From: Cricetomys ansorgei
Taxonomy: Eukaryota > Chordata > Mammalia > Rodentia > Nesomyidae
Reading direction: 5' to 3'
Length of the DNA stretch: 64,000 bases
NCBI GenBank assembly: GCA_026225945.1
Contig: JAMJFZ010001781.1
Location: forward strand, 124,001 to 188,000
Of this stretch, positions 1 to 10,654 are shown piece after piece; positions within the stretch are counted from its first letter, which is position 1, and each line of letters begins with the position of its first letter. The notes under the pieces were generated by a model. It was given only the letters and a program-made list of their open reading frames with translations, made no database searches and was not told the DNA's origin. A program made the translations under genes and the position numbers.

Positions 1-51
1 ATAAAATAACCTTTAAACATGTACTCCTCCAAACAAATGCACGCATGCACA

Positions 52-58
52 CACAGAT

Positions 59-94
<36 letters not shown>

Positions 95-104
95 ACATAC
101 ACGC

Positions 105-162
<58 letters not shown>

Positions 163-163
163 C
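52..163. repeat. (CA)n / (CATA)n microsatellite
   Basis: About 110 bases of CA dinucleotides with CATA and CACG interruptions. Confidence 0.9.
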
Positions 164-263
164 CACACGGGCATGGTAGATAATATCTATAATTTCAGCA
201 CGACAGTGGGAGGATTCCTGTGAGTTCCAGGCCATCCTGTGTTTACAATGTGAGACCTTGTCT
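164..263 (+). repeat. B1-like SINE, 5' part, interrupted by LTR
   Basis: A degenerate B1 body (gggaggattcctgtgagttc, then ccaggcc) ends at GTCT (260-263). Its tail resumes at 744 with GTCTCAAAAA after the LTR. Confidence 0.65.
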
Positions 264-743
264 TGAAAGGGTTTAAGAAATATGAAACATAGAAATGTAA
301 TCACATATAGGGGGAAATGCCTTCCCAAGTACGGCCATTAACAGTACTCTTCAGTCTCCTCCCCACCCACAGGGAAATGACCATTAAGCTTATCAGCAGG
401 ATTCGTCGTTCCCCAGCATACCAGGAGCCACCCTGTCCCAAGGGGCTAGTCCAAGGGCACAGGTTGACCACGCCCCCCCTGGATCCCACGCGCGCGAAAC
501 TCCCGACCAATTAGTCTAACATAGAGAGCTCGGAGCCAATCAGCTGCACGAGCCCCCATCCCCAGACCCCTTTGCCCTAACCCGATAAAAGGGCTGGCGG
601 GGAAGGGATCGGGCCCGCCATGCTCATCTCCTGCGTGGGATAGGCGGGACCCGGAGCGCGCCGGTAATCAATAAATGCTTCATGTATGTTACAGCGGTCC
701 GTGTCTCGTGGTTCCTTAGAAACCCGCCCGGCTTGCCCTAACA
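264..743 (+). mobile_element. Solo LTR of an ERV1-like (gammaretrovirus-like) endogenous retrovirus
   Basis: A 480-base element begins TGAAAGG and ends CTAACA, flanked by a 4-base duplication GTCT (260-263 and 744-747). It has CCAAT boxes (506-510 and 536-540), a TATA-like GATAAAA (584-590) and a polyadenylation signal AATAAA (670-675), in the order of U3, R and U5. No retroviral genes adjoin it, so it is a solo LTR left by recombination. The TGAAAG start and short duplication suggest class I. It sits in a B1 SINE. Confidence 0.8.
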
Positions 744-770
744 GTCTCAAAAATAAAAACCAAACTATCC
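744..770 (+). repeat. B1 SINE tail (resumed)
   Basis: GTCTCAAAAATAAAAACC is the A-rich end of the B1 copy split by the 264-743 LTR. From 771 to 1012 I see nothing recognisable. Confidence 0.6.
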
Positions 771-1012
771 CTTGGGTTCTCAGCTTTTCGTAGTCATTTC
801 TTCCATTCAAGTGTTAGTCAGGCGTGGCTTCTGAGATCAAACACGACCTGGTGCTTTAAGGATGGTCTGGATGCAGCCTCTCCTCCTCATTTGTAAGTTA
901 TAAGTCTATAGGAATTGCAGAACCAGGGCCTGTTCACCTCACACTGTTTATCGCATGGCCCCATGTCATAGAAACACCTTTAAAGATATTGTAAGGGATA
1001 TTTGGAACCTTT

Positions 1013-1226
1013 AGTTTTATGTATGTGTATGGGTGATTTACCTGCATGTATGTCTTTGCACCACAAACATAGAGTCCGGTGAAGGCCAGAAGAGGGAGGG
1101 CATCATACCTGCTAGGATTGGAATTACAGATGGTTGTGAGCTGTTATGTGGATGCTGGGAATCAAACCCATGTCTTCTGGAAGAGCAGCCAGTGCTCTTA
1201 ACTACAGAGCCATCTCTCCAGCCCCT
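1013..1226 (-). repeat. B3-type SINE
   Basis: The reverse-strand B3 order is present: ttatgtatgtgtatggg, gaaggccagaagaggg, gagctgttatgtggatgctg, and the terminal gagccatctctccagcccc. Confidence 0.85.
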
Positions 1227-1559
1227 TTAAAGGGATATTTTTACCAAATGAACTTAGCGTGGGGGGAAGGTGAGGCCAAAGATGCTGGAGCCCGAATACC
1301 CTGGCAACGAGGTTGAAGTCTGTCGACAAGGTTCCAGACTCCCCAGTGAGGAATTTCGGCTTACGAGCCATTCTGCCCCTTCCTCCCCTTTGCTGTAATG
1401 GCGACAAAAGTCTTTCATTATGTCTGAGTGGCCTAGTAATACCTTAGCTGGCTGGTGTTAGCTGAGAAGGAGAAGCGGCCATTTTTTACTCAAAAGTAAT
1501 TGTCATTGTAAAATATCTTGCAGGCTTCTGAGTCCTGGCATGCGTAAAGCTACCTATCC

Positions 1560-2245
1560 ATATTGATAGTAACAGATAGAAGCAAAGGGGGCCTAGATAG
1601 AGAAAAAATAAATATGCACCAAACAGCTAAAAACTATAAAATAAAAACCTTCCTTGCCTACATGGCACTCTGCTCTGTTTGGGGCAGATGGAGATCTTAT
1701 TCAGCTAACAGTATTAAGTCAAATGTTCTTTCTTAGCAAACAAGATAAGTCGCAGGAGGAAGGACTCCCAACCCCCACCCTGGGCGTGACTGCATCTACA
1801 TAGGAAACCTGTGAAGGCCTGAGCAACATCTGCATATCAAAAAACTATTTGGCTTTTTAAACCTCTTCCCAGAGCAATTTTCTCTCTTTCTGGTGTGGCC
1901 CTTTCCCTGGTAATGTATATTGTCAGCCTCTCCCTCCTTCTCTTCTTGGTGTGGTTTTTCTACTGACAAGGCGCATTGCATTGTCAGTCTCTCCCTCTTG
2001 CCCCTCTCTTTTCTTAACATGTACACTGTTAATTCCCCTATTAAACACGCTCCTGCGTTTTACTTCTAAAGTGTGCTCCACGTGTCATTTTAAAGTGTGA
2101 TCATGCGTGTCATTTCCTCGGGTCCCATAAAAGAACGAACTACCCTGTTCGTCTGTCATTCTTCCATTTTTCCTGCGCTCGTACTCCCTCCTGCGTAGAG
2201 TTTCCCTGAACCCATTTGTGGGAAAGGCTGGTTCCCTCCACACAG
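1560..2245 (+). repeat. Possible LTR-like block, unclassified
   Basis: This is a non-SINE block with an imperfect internal duplication (ggtgtgg, then tgtcagcctctccctc, near 1891-1938 and again near 1950-1995), an ATTAAA near 2038 and CATAAAAG near 2126. These look like LTR signals, but I cannot place the family or the ends. 1227-1559 holds nothing I can name. Confidence 0.3.
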
Positions 2246-2523
2246 AGTGTCCTCTTTTTTTTTTTTTTTAAAGAAATTATTTATTTTGTGTTTTATACAA
2301 GTATATATTATATGTTGAGCACATTCGCATTCTCTGGAACTTCCTTTTACATCATCATCTCATCGTTGAGAGGGTGTCCACCTCAAGCTTTCTAACATCA
2401 CTTCTGAGACTTAGAGGTGTTAGACACTTTACACATCCAAGACACACCAGACTTGAAGAGGCGTGGTTTTTTTTTTTTTTCTGTGTAGCTAATATTTTTT
2501 AAATTGAAAAAATATCCCATTTA

Positions 2524-2657
2524 GTTGGGCATGATGGTACCCACATATAATCTCAGACTTGGCACGTGGAGGCAGGAGATTCAGAAGTTCAGGGTTATTC
2601 TTGGCTACACAGAAAGTTCAAAGCCAGCCTGGGCTACATACTCTTTCTTAAAAAAAG
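2524..2657 (+). repeat. B1-type SINE
   Basis: Diverged B1: gttgggcatgatggtaccc, then ggaggcaggagattcagaag, then ccagcctgggctacata. Confidence 0.75.
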
Positions 2658-2835
2658 CTAAAAATATGGACTGGTGAGATGGCTCTCTCTGTTGCTAAGC
2701 CAGATGACCTCATTTTAATTCCAAAAACCCACGTTGTGGAAGGAGATAAGATGTCATCTGACCTCCACATACATACACACTGTGGCACACGGATGGACAC
2801 ACAGGCACACAGTAAAATTAAAAACAAATGAATAT
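2658..2835 (+). repeat. B2/B3-type SINE
   Basis: It starts gactggtgagatggctc and has tgacctccacatacatacac with an A-rich 3' end. It is strongly diverged. Confidence 0.65.
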
Positions 2836-2889
2836 CCTGTTTAAAAGAATATTTAAAAGAACATGAAGATACTCGAGATTTCCTGATTT

Positions 2890-3555
2890 CCCACCCCACA
2901 CCTCATCCTTATGTATAACTTTTATTTAATTAATTTTAATAATGCAATAAGCTCTTCCAAGCAAATCGTTCAACAGAGGTTTTGGTAGTAACCCACAGAT
3001 CACTATATAGTCCAAGCCCCACCCAGCGTAGTTCCTCACTTAAGATGACTTTTTATATGTTCAAGTCAGGCCTGTTCTGTGATGTCGCCTTCTCGTCTAA
3101 CTGTTCTGTACCAATAGGGCAAATCAGCTCCAGCAGGTTTAACATTTAGCAGATCCTTAAATGGCCTCACTTGGCAGAGAGGAGCGTTCAGATTAAATGC
3201 TATTTCTTGTAGCAAAATTTTTCTATGTTTAAGAAGAGTTCAAATATAGCTGAGATATTATTCATCTTGAAGCCATCACCCACCAACTTGAATATAACTT
3301 CCTTCTACACATTCTGGAAATTCTACCAGGACTCTTAGGCTGACTAAGAGAATCCCCACCCAAGCCGGCCCACCTCCTCCTCGGTACTGGTGAGTATTTA
3401 ATCCGGAAGTTCCGCCTAGGGGTTTAAGGGCTCCGGAGTTTTCCTTCCAGTCTCATAGTTTAGCGGCTGGTGGGTGAAGGGATACATGGCTGCTGTTAGT
3501 CACCTGGCGCAGCACTAAGTTTGTTTCTTAGTGGTCCTAGACTCTATAAGAGGTG
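2890..3555. other. Repeat-poor stretch with a GC-richer patch
   Basis: No gene or SINE is seen. 3355-3480 is GC-richer and contains an ETS core CCGGAAGT (3403-3410); see findings. Confidence 0.4.
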
Positions 3556-3557
3556 AC

Positions 3558-3705
3558 CGAGGAGCTGGATAGATGGTTCAGTGGTTAAGAGCATGTTCTG
3601 CTTTGCTCTATCAGAAGACAGGAGTTTGATTCCTAGCATCTACATCCAAAGGCTCACAAGTGCCTGCAACTCCAGCTCCAGGGGAATCGGTCCCCTCCCC
3701 CATTT
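3558..3705 (+). repeat. B3/B2-type SINE, 3' truncated
   Basis: gagctggatagatggttcag, then gttaagagcatgttctgc, then aactccagctccagggg. Confidence 0.8.
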
Positions 3706-3739
3706 CCCGTTAAAGTGATAAAGAAAAGAAAAACTTTCC

Positions 3740-3932
3740 TTTAATTTTTATTTTATTTTATTTTTTGTTTTCATTTGTGAGTGTCTTCTGTGTTGTCAAT
3801 GTTAGTCCAGTGCCTGGGGTGGCCAGTAGGGGGCGCGAGATCCTATACAGCTGGAGTTACAGGTAGCCTAAAAATGAGTGCTGAACTATGACCTTCTACA
3901 AGAGCAGCCAGTGCGTTTAAACTCAGTTGTCA
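3740..3932 (-). repeat. B3-type SINE carrying a CTCF-like site
   Basis: The T-rich end (3740-3775) is followed by a B3 body in reverse: tggagttacaggtagcc, then agagcagccagtgcg. Confidence 0.75.
3823..3836 (+). promoter_or_regulatory. CTCF core motif inside B3 SINE
   Basis: CCAGTAGGGGGCGC matches the CTCF core CCASYAGRKGGC at every position. Sibling B3 copies in the window read CCAGAAGAGGGC instead, so this copy is unusually good. Expansion of CTCF sites by rodent B2-family SINEs is established; binding here is inference. Confidence 0.55.
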
Positions 3933-4610
3933 GACTTCAAATTTTATTACTTTGTTGTTTTCTTTAATTTCTTTATATTTCTCTACGTAGGCCTTTTATC
4001 TATTTTTCTATCTTTGACAACAGTGAATTGTGTGCTCTCAGTGAATGTAACAGGATTGCTTTTGTTTGCTTGAACGTCTTCATTTATATTTTTAGCTACT
4101 AACTATTAATCATAGTTTGGTATCTCAGCCCTCCTGCTGTCATTTATACTCCTGATTGTAATCCCTCTTAGGTTTCATCTTGCCAGTATCAATGCAAAAA
4201 CACAGCTCTCCCCTCAAAAGGGAGTAAGACATAGTTTATTCCGGACTCAAATATTAGTACTGTTGGTTTGTGACCACAGATTCAGGTAACCCCAAATTCC
4301 ATGATCCAACAGAGTGACAATTTGGTGATGTTTTCGTAATGACAAAACAGAGAAAGTCGTAAATCAAGGCTCTTTTAAAATGCATTGGCGGGGACATCAG
4401 GTAGGCAGGCTGAGGTAAAGAGGGGATCTGGTGGAATCTGATGACATTTTTAGCCCTTTTGTTGATGGAAGCTAAGGTTCTGTTTGTGCTCTTTGAAGGC
4501 TTTACTAAGGGTCACAAGGTGTTAGGCCGCATACAGAGGAAGAAGAGGGCTACAGATGGTTGGTGAAGAGGCTGAAGATGGCCTGAGGCGATTTGACTCT
4601 AGGCTTGTAA
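3933..4610. other. Unassigned interval
   Basis: No coding signal. 4195-4560 contains a reversed polyadenylation-like segment (gtttattccgg at 4234) and may be an old LTR on the minus strand, but I cannot classify it. Confidence 0.3.
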
Positions 4611-4611
4611 T

Positions 4612-4716
4612 AGTCAAGATGGTTATGAGCAACCATGTGGTTGCTGGATACTGAACTCAGGACTTCTGAAAAGCAGTCAGTGCTCTAAACCTCTGAGCCA
4701 TCTCTCCAGCCCCATG
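4612..4716 (-). repeat. B2/B3-type SINE fragment
   Basis: agcaaccatgtggttgctgg, then gagccatctctccagcccc on the reverse strand. Confidence 0.8.
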
Positions 4717-4878
4717 AAATGGTGTTTTATCTGGTGATGTATAAGCTGTAGAAACTCATGGGAAATTGTAAAGTCTTCCCCCCAAATAACTCAACCATCC
4801 CCTCTTACTTCCTGGTATTTGTGATCCTTCCATAGAGAATTTGACCGACCTTTGAGATAGATACAGACATTGTAGCAA

Positions 4879-5080
4879 GGGTTGGGGAGATGGTCTGTTG
4901 ATGAGTGCTTACCTTGAAAACATGAGGGCCTGTATTCAATCCCCAGCACCTACACAAAAATAGCCAGGCCCAGCAGGGGTGTTCTGTGACCCTGGAGCGG
5001 AGGAGGCAGAGATAGACAGGTTCCTGGGGCCAGCTTAGGCTGGTTGGTGAGATACAGACTGTCTCAAGAGAAAAACTGTG
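4879..5080 (+). repeat. B4 SINE (ID-B1 composite)
   Basis: An ID-like half (gttggggagatggtctg, cctgtattcaatccccagc) is followed by a B1-like half (agccaggcccagcaggg, gactgtctcaagag). Confidence 0.8.
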
Positions 5081-5084
5081 GAAT

Positions 5085-5146
5085 GGGGTGAGGTGGGGTG
5101 GAGAGATGGCTTAGTAGTTAAGAGCACTTATGGCTCCCACAGTGTT
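5085..5146 (+). repeat. B2/B3 SINE 5' fragment
   Basis: tggagagatggcttagtag, then ttaagagcacttatgg; truncated. Confidence 0.75.
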
Positions 5147-5199
5147 TTAACTTGGACGTAAATAGAACCCCCTAAGAACTTACTAGAAAATGGATTTCT

Positions 5200-5640
5200 A
5201 GCTCCCTGCCTCTTCACTAAAGGAGTATATTAGGGCAGAGAGGGTCCATGTGGCTAACCTGGAAGACACTTCACATGGAGGGGTAATCAGAAGTGATTGT
5301 GGGTGATGCCTGGCTGGCTGTGGGCTATTGTGTGACACTAGGAGACATGCACAAATGTCTATTCCAGATGGGGAACTAATGACAAACCAAATTAATAATA
5401 TCACCAGAGTTTAACTTGGTAAACCAATGAGTTTTTTGGGGTTACTTACAGGAGTATGGGTGAGATGTTACTTACATCAGCAGCCATCACCCTAAGCCTC
5501 CTCTAAGTAGCACAACTGATCTGAGATTCTTCCAGGCAGCTTGGCTGCTCTCTGTCTCCTTAGCAGTCCTTAATGCTTCCATAACCTGGGGAGGGAAGAG
5601 GCTTGTGCATCTGGTCAGTTTTAGGGACAGTCTTAGGCTC
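5200..5640 (-). repeat. Rodent LTR-like repeat, minus strand
   Basis: It contains ggggttacttacaggagtat (5438-5457) and cttgtgcatctggtcagtt (5602-5620). A related piece lies at 62262-62430. I know such sequence as a common rodent interspersed repeat but cannot assign its RepeatMasker name. Confidence 0.45.
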
Positions 5641-5649
5641 GTGAGTTGT

Positions 5650-5838
5650 TTTTTATGAATTTATTTTTAACCATTTTTATTGCATATATTTAGTGTGCGT
5701 TTATGTCCAACATGTGCCATGATACAAGCGGGCAAGTCAAAAGACAATTTACAGGAGTTGGCTCTCTCCTTTCATTTTGTAGGGATTACACTCAGGAGGC
5801 CAGGCAGGAGCACCTTGACCTGTTGAGCCATCTCTTTG
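5650..5838 (-). repeat. RSINE1/B4-type SINE
   Basis: caagtcaaaagacaatttac, then aggagttggctctctcc, and the end gttgagccatctcttt. Confidence 0.75.
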
Positions 5839-5857
5839 TTGTTAGTGGTGGGTTTTT

Positions 5858-5998
5858 GTTTTTTTGAGATGGGGGGGTCTCAGGACATAGCCCTGGTTGA
5901 TCTGGAACTCACTCTATAGATCAGGATGAATTTGAACTCAGATCCACCTGCTTCTGCTTCCTGAGTGGATTGAAGGCATGGACCCACCCTGCCTGCCT
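5858..5998 (-). repeat. B1 SINE
   Basis: gatctggaactcactctata, then ctgcttctgcttcctgagtg. 5999-6600 shows nothing I can name. Confidence 0.8.
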
Positions 5999-6602
5999 TG
6001 AGCCTTCTCTTAACAAATTCCCTTTAGAACTTCCAGAGTCTTGAGGTGTTTCCCTCCAAGAATCTTACAACTCAGAGGAAACTGCTCCACAACCAGGTCT
6101 ACTTAACTTTGATTCTTTCTTCCTTGCCCCAGTCTGCACTCTCTTTATTCTTGCTTCCTCGGAGCTGGCTCCCTTCATGACAGCATTGTCATGAAGTTTT
6201 GCTTCATTTTCTCTGCCAGGGAACCTGGGCTCAGGACAGCTGAGAAGAGGATAGAAGTAAGTGGGTTATAGGTAAGTAGATCTTCCACATAGAAGACCCT
6301 CAGATTAAGTAGGCCATTTCCCTTGGTTGATTCCAAGACTCAAGGCTCTTGAGATTTAGTTTATGGATAACTGCATAGTACAGCACCCAGTGAGACCAGA
6401 ACAAAGGGGACATTCTCCATCTCTCCAGGTTGGTCTCATGCTCCCCCGTGTCTATTGGGGCCTTTGAAACACACAGTACTAAGTTTCGGGAACAATAGTA
6501 ACTGCTCTCTCTGGGAATGGGAGGGGCCATCCACTTAAAATCTTGGTGACTGTGGGGCCATATGTTGTCCTTTCTTAAATGTCCTTTTACATCCCAGGAC
6601 TC

Positions 6603-7195
6603 TTGAAAAAGTGTACTGTGCTGTTAATGGGAATGTAAATTAGCTTAGCCATTATGGAAACGAGTAAGGATGTTCCTCAAAAAATTAAAAATAGAACCAC
6701 CATATGATCCGGCAGTCTCCTTACTAAGTATATAGCCAAAAGAACTGAAATCAGGAAATTGCAGGGATGTGTGCACTTCCATGTTCATTGTAGCATCGTT
6801 AATGATAGTCAAGATAGGGAGTCAACTTAAATATCCATCAAAAGGTGAATGAGTAAAAATAAAAATACAGTACACACACACACAAATATGGAATATTACT
6901 TAACCTTAAAAGAGAAAGAAATCTTGTCATTTCATGGTAGTTTGGATGAAGCTGAAGGGCATTGTGTTGCGTGAAATAAATTAAGCACAAAAAATAAATA
7001 CTACACAATCTAATTACATATGGAATCTCCAAAGTCCAATACATTGAAGCAGAGAATAGAAGTCACCAGGATCTGAAGGGTGGTGTCGGTTTAGTGGGCA
7101 AAGATCAAAGGATACAAACTTCTATTTAGATAGGAGTATGTTCAAGAGATCGGTCGTATAACATGGTGACTATAGTTAATAGCAGTTCTGTTTTT
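6603..7195 (+). mobile_element. L1 3' fragment (end of ORF2 and 3' flank), old mammalian type
   Basis: Phrases typical of the ORF2 3' end appear in order: aatgggaatgtaaattagc, aattaaaaatagaaccacca, tccatgttcattgtagca, tttggatgaagctgaagggc and tggtgactatagttaat. Every frame carries stops, so the copy is dead. Confidence 0.85.
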
Positions 7196-7199
7196 GTTT

Positions 7200-7285
7200 T
7201 TATTTTGCTCTTTGCAGGGGTAAAGATGGAACCTAGCACCTCTCACAATGCTAGGGAAACACTCGACCACTAAGCATGCCTCTGA
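7200..7285 (-). repeat. ID-type SINE fragment
   Basis: gatggaacctagcacctctc, then caatgctagggaaacactc. Confidence 0.6.
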
Positions 7286-7309
7286 GTATTCTTAAACATT
7301 GTTAAAAGG

Positions 7310-7511
7310 GTATATTTTTTAAAAATTATGTTTAGATTTAAAAAATTTAGGACTATGTGTATTTTGCCTTGCATGTATGTGCACCATATGCATGCCAGGT
7401 GCCTTTGGAGGCCAGAAGAGGGCACTGGGTCCCCTGGAGCTGTGCTACTGTATGGGTGCTGGTCTGGAAGAGCAGCCAGTGCTCCTAACTACTGAGCCAT
7501 CTCTTCATCCC
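7310..7511 (-). repeat. B3 SINE
   Basis: ggaggccagaagagggcact, then gagcagccagtgctcc, then gagccatctcttcatccc. Confidence 0.9.
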
Positions 7512-7713
7512 TGAATTCCAATATTCTTGTGTAGTCTAAGTGCTAGAACTGTGGCAGACTATGTTAGACATAGACAGCAATTATTTTTAATGGGAAATAA
7601 AAGAATGAACTCTCAGCTTAGAGAAGCTGGCCTAGTTTGGGGTTTAGTTAAAACACTGTCTACCTTGTTCATTTTAGGGACTTGGTCCTGCAGTATTCTC
7701 AAAAGAGTTGTGG

Positions 7714-7715
7714 CT

Positions 7716-7751
<36 letters not shown>
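7714..7751. repeat. (TG)n microsatellite
   Basis: About 18 TG units. Confidence 0.95.
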
Positions 7752-8009
7752 GTGGGCAAAGGACAGACTTCTGTTTTATAGTAGCCATTAGGGTTTCAAG
7801 CTAAACTGGTTTCTATACACTATCTTCAACAGTAATAATGGTAGTGATTTGTTTTGTTTATTGATTCTGCTGTTTTATTTTGTGTGTGTGTGTGCAGGTC
7901 CATGTGCATGTGTGCATGTAGGTGTGTGTGGAAATCGGGGTCAAGGACAAATGTCTTCCTCAAATAGATTTTTCCACCTTTTAAATTTTCTATTATTCAT
8001 TCATTTATT

Positions 8010-8152
8010 TATTTTTATTATTTTGAGACAGTGTTTCACCATGTAGCTCTGGCTGTCTTAGAACTTGTTCTGTAGACTTGACTGTCCTTGAACTCACAGA
8101 AACCCATCTGCCTCTGCCTTCTGGACACTGTGCACCAGTGTGCCCAGCTTCC
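8010..8152 (-). repeat. B1 SINE
   Basis: ttttgagacagtgtttcacc, then agctctggctgtcttagaac, then catctgcctctgccttct. Confidence 0.85.
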
Positions 8153-8156
8153 AACT

Positions 8157-8180
8157 TAAAAAAAAAAAAAAAAAAAAAAG
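8157..8180. repeat. A homopolymer
   Basis: A tract of A residues, probably a retroposition tail or junction between adjoining SINEs. Confidence 0.85.
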
Positions 8181-8185
8181 ATTAG

Positions 8186-8425
8186 CTTTTGTGTTTGTGT
8201 GTGTGTGTGTTTGTGCGTGCGTGCGTGCGTGTGCGGGCGCTTGCACTCATATGCAGGAATGCAAGCACATGTGTGTGTGTAGGTTTCTGTGGAGTCCAAA
8301 AGAGGGTGTCAGTTTCCCTGGAGCTGGAATGTTGTAAGCTGTTCAATGTGAGTGCTGGAACTGTACAGGGTCCTGTATAAGAGCAGCAAGAGCTCTTAAT
8401 CTCTGAGCCATATCTGCAGAGTCTC
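8186..8425 (-). repeat. B3 SINE with expanded TG/GTGC tract
   Basis: Simple repeat 8190-8235 (TG, then CGTG units), then a B3 body ending agagctcttaatctctgag. Confidence 0.75.
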
Positions 8426-8429
8426 CACC

Positions 8430-8645
8430 TCAGGTTTTTGAGACCATTTCTCACTGTCATCAGAGTTCATAGATTGGCCAGATTGCCTGGCCAGCAAGCC
8501 TTGGGAATCTGTCTGCCCCCACCTCTCCCCACCCCCGTAGTGCTAGACTACAGATACATGCTGCCATGTCTGCCTTTTACATGGGTGGTGGTGGGGTTTC
8601 AGCATTCAGGTTGTATGCTTGTACAGTAATCACTTTGCCTACTCT
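8430..8645 (-). repeat. B4-type SINE
   Basis: gattggccagattgcctggc, then cctctccccacccccgtagt; strongly diverged. Confidence 0.6.
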
Positions 8646-8649
8646 CTAC

Positions 8650-9995
8650 AGCCCTCTTGATTTTATTTCATCCACTTAATTAGTCTCATTAATATTACTG
8701 TAAGCAGTGGGAAAAACTCTCATTGTTGTCATTGCTCCAGAGCCACAAAACTCTGCTCTGATATTTCATGCTGGAGAGTCACCCGTCATACAGACAGAGG
8801 GGAAATGAGAAAGGAAGTCACAGAACATGGGCTGCACTTAGGGCTCTGTTCCCTTAGTGAGTCTCTGGGAAGGTGCCTCCCCTCAGCATGGCTGACTATG
8901 AATTGGGCCTGGCCAGGAACTTATAATTCCCTGAATGATGGTGATCTAAGGCCAGTTCCTCTAGTACAGACCAGCTGGTTGTTTCTGCTCATTTTTCTAC
9001 ATTGGAGACGTGGTCTTTCAGGCTACAACTACTGCCTGCGTCTGTAGTTTCCCTGGACTATTCTAGCCTTCTTTCCCCCTGAGAACCTGTGTCGACTCAC
9101 AACCCCACAGTGTCTCAGGTTTCCAGTTCATCCTTTCATGGTCTGAGTCTCACTTTCCTGAGCTATCTGTGTAATGCACCCTCTGGAGGGTACTTCCCAG
9201 ACCTTACTTTTTCTCCCTTTCCCTCCAACTCTTGATACGTTTGTTCTCAGTAAACAGCTGTTAAATTGAATCTTCCATATCCCCAAAATGAGCCAAGAAA
9301 TTTCGTGGCTTCTAAGTCTGGGTCTTGCTAAATGGCGTCTGGAACTCTTCATTTCTGCTTCTACTGTTGAATTCACCAGGGTGGTGGGATTTTAGGGCCT
9401 AGAGCCAGATACACCAAGAAAGCCTTCCTGTGTTGTGGAAGTTTATTTTTAGTTACGTATAAAAATGTTTTATGCACTGTTGGGTGAGGGGTTAGCCAAC
9501 ATCTTAGCGTTCTGTATTGTTTGCAGGTGTTGGATTTCTGTAGGGGGATGCTTGATTGCTTATGATCTCCACCTGAGGAGTTCTGAATCAATGAAAACAC
9601 CTGAGCTCAGACGCTCAGGGTTCCACTGTGAGTGTGGCACTGGTCATGATGGTGGTTCCCTCTGCTGAGGCCTGGCAGGGTTTGCAGTTATGAATATGTC
9701 TCCTTGTTGTCTTCTTTGGTGAGGCACCCCAGCGTATTCCAGTAGCTACATTCCTGCTCTGTTTGTACAGCTCCAGTTGGATCTGTAGCATGGACTCTCA
9801 GGCCTCCTGGCACTTCTGAGACTCTCCTCTCCTTTAGAAGTCATAGATTGAAGCAAAGAATTCCTGTTGTGCCTGACCATCTTGCAGGCATGGATTTAGC
9901 TGGAGATGTGGGAGCTGGAATTTGTGCTTTTCTGTCTGTGTCTTGTTGAGACTGGAGTACTATCTCTGAGCCGGTCCTGGAGATCATGCTTCCTT
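8650..9995. other. Repeat-poor intergenic stretch
   Basis: 1.3 kb with no SINE, LTR or convincing open frame. The largest frames (8805-9047, 9128-9376) have no recognisable domain and no splice context. Confidence 0.5.
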
Positions 9996-10061
9996 CTTTC
10001 AAACTTTTTTTTTTGAAATAGGGTCTCATTTATCTCAAGCTATCCTCAAACTCACTGTGTA
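9996..10061 (-). repeat. B1 SINE, part 1, interrupted
   Basis: ttttttttgaaatagggtct, then cctcaaactcactgtgta. It continues at 10535 (accatagatgaccttgacc) after the insertion. Confidence 0.7.
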
Positions 10062-10534
10062 TGTCAGTTAGGGTTCTCTAGAGGAACAGAATTAATAGAA
10101 TATGCATGTTTACATCCCAAAGGGGGTTTATTAGGATGGCTTACAGGCTGTGGTCCAACTAGCCCAACAACAGCTGTCTCCTGATCAAAAGGCCGAGATC
10201 AAGTAGTTGTCCGGTTTGGATGTCTCAGCTGGTCCTCAGTCTACTTTGGAATCCTGAAGAGTAGGCTCTAATACCACTGAAGGAATGCCTCAGCAATGGA
10301 ATAGATGAACTAGCCAGTGAGAGTGGAAACAAGCAGGCAAACAGGAAAATCTGCCTTCTTCCACATCCTTTTATATAGGCCTCTACCAGAATGTAGTGTG
10401 GTCCAGATTTAGGATGGGTTTTCTAACCTCAAATGATCTAATCAAGAAAAAAATCTCTCACAGGAATGCCCAGCTGCTTGAGTTTTAGTTGATTCCAGAT
10501 GTAGTAAAGTTGACAAAGAAGATTAGCCATAACA
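10062..10534 (-). mobile_element. LTR-like rodent repeat inserted in B1
   Basis: It has the typical opening cagttagggttctctagagg and closing tagccataaca. It is flanked by CTGTGTA before and the decayed CTGTA after, and the reading TGT...ACA fits an LTR. The minus strand would carry the polyadenylation signal. I cannot name the family. Confidence 0.6.
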
Positions 10535-10600
10535 CTGTAACCATAGATGACCTTGACCTCCTGGGTGCTCGGATTGTAGGCATACATGAACCACAGTGTC
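10535..10600 (-). repeat. B1 SINE, part 2
   Basis: gaccttgacctcctgggtgc, then tcggattgtaggcatacatg. Confidence 0.7.
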
Positions 10601-10650
10601 CAGTTTAATTCATTGCTAAGGATAGAACCCTGGGGTTCATGCATGCGAGA
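10600..10650 (-). repeat. ID-type fragment
   Basis: taaggatagaaccctggggt, then tcatgcatgc. Confidence 0.55.
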
Positions 10651-10654
10651 TGTC

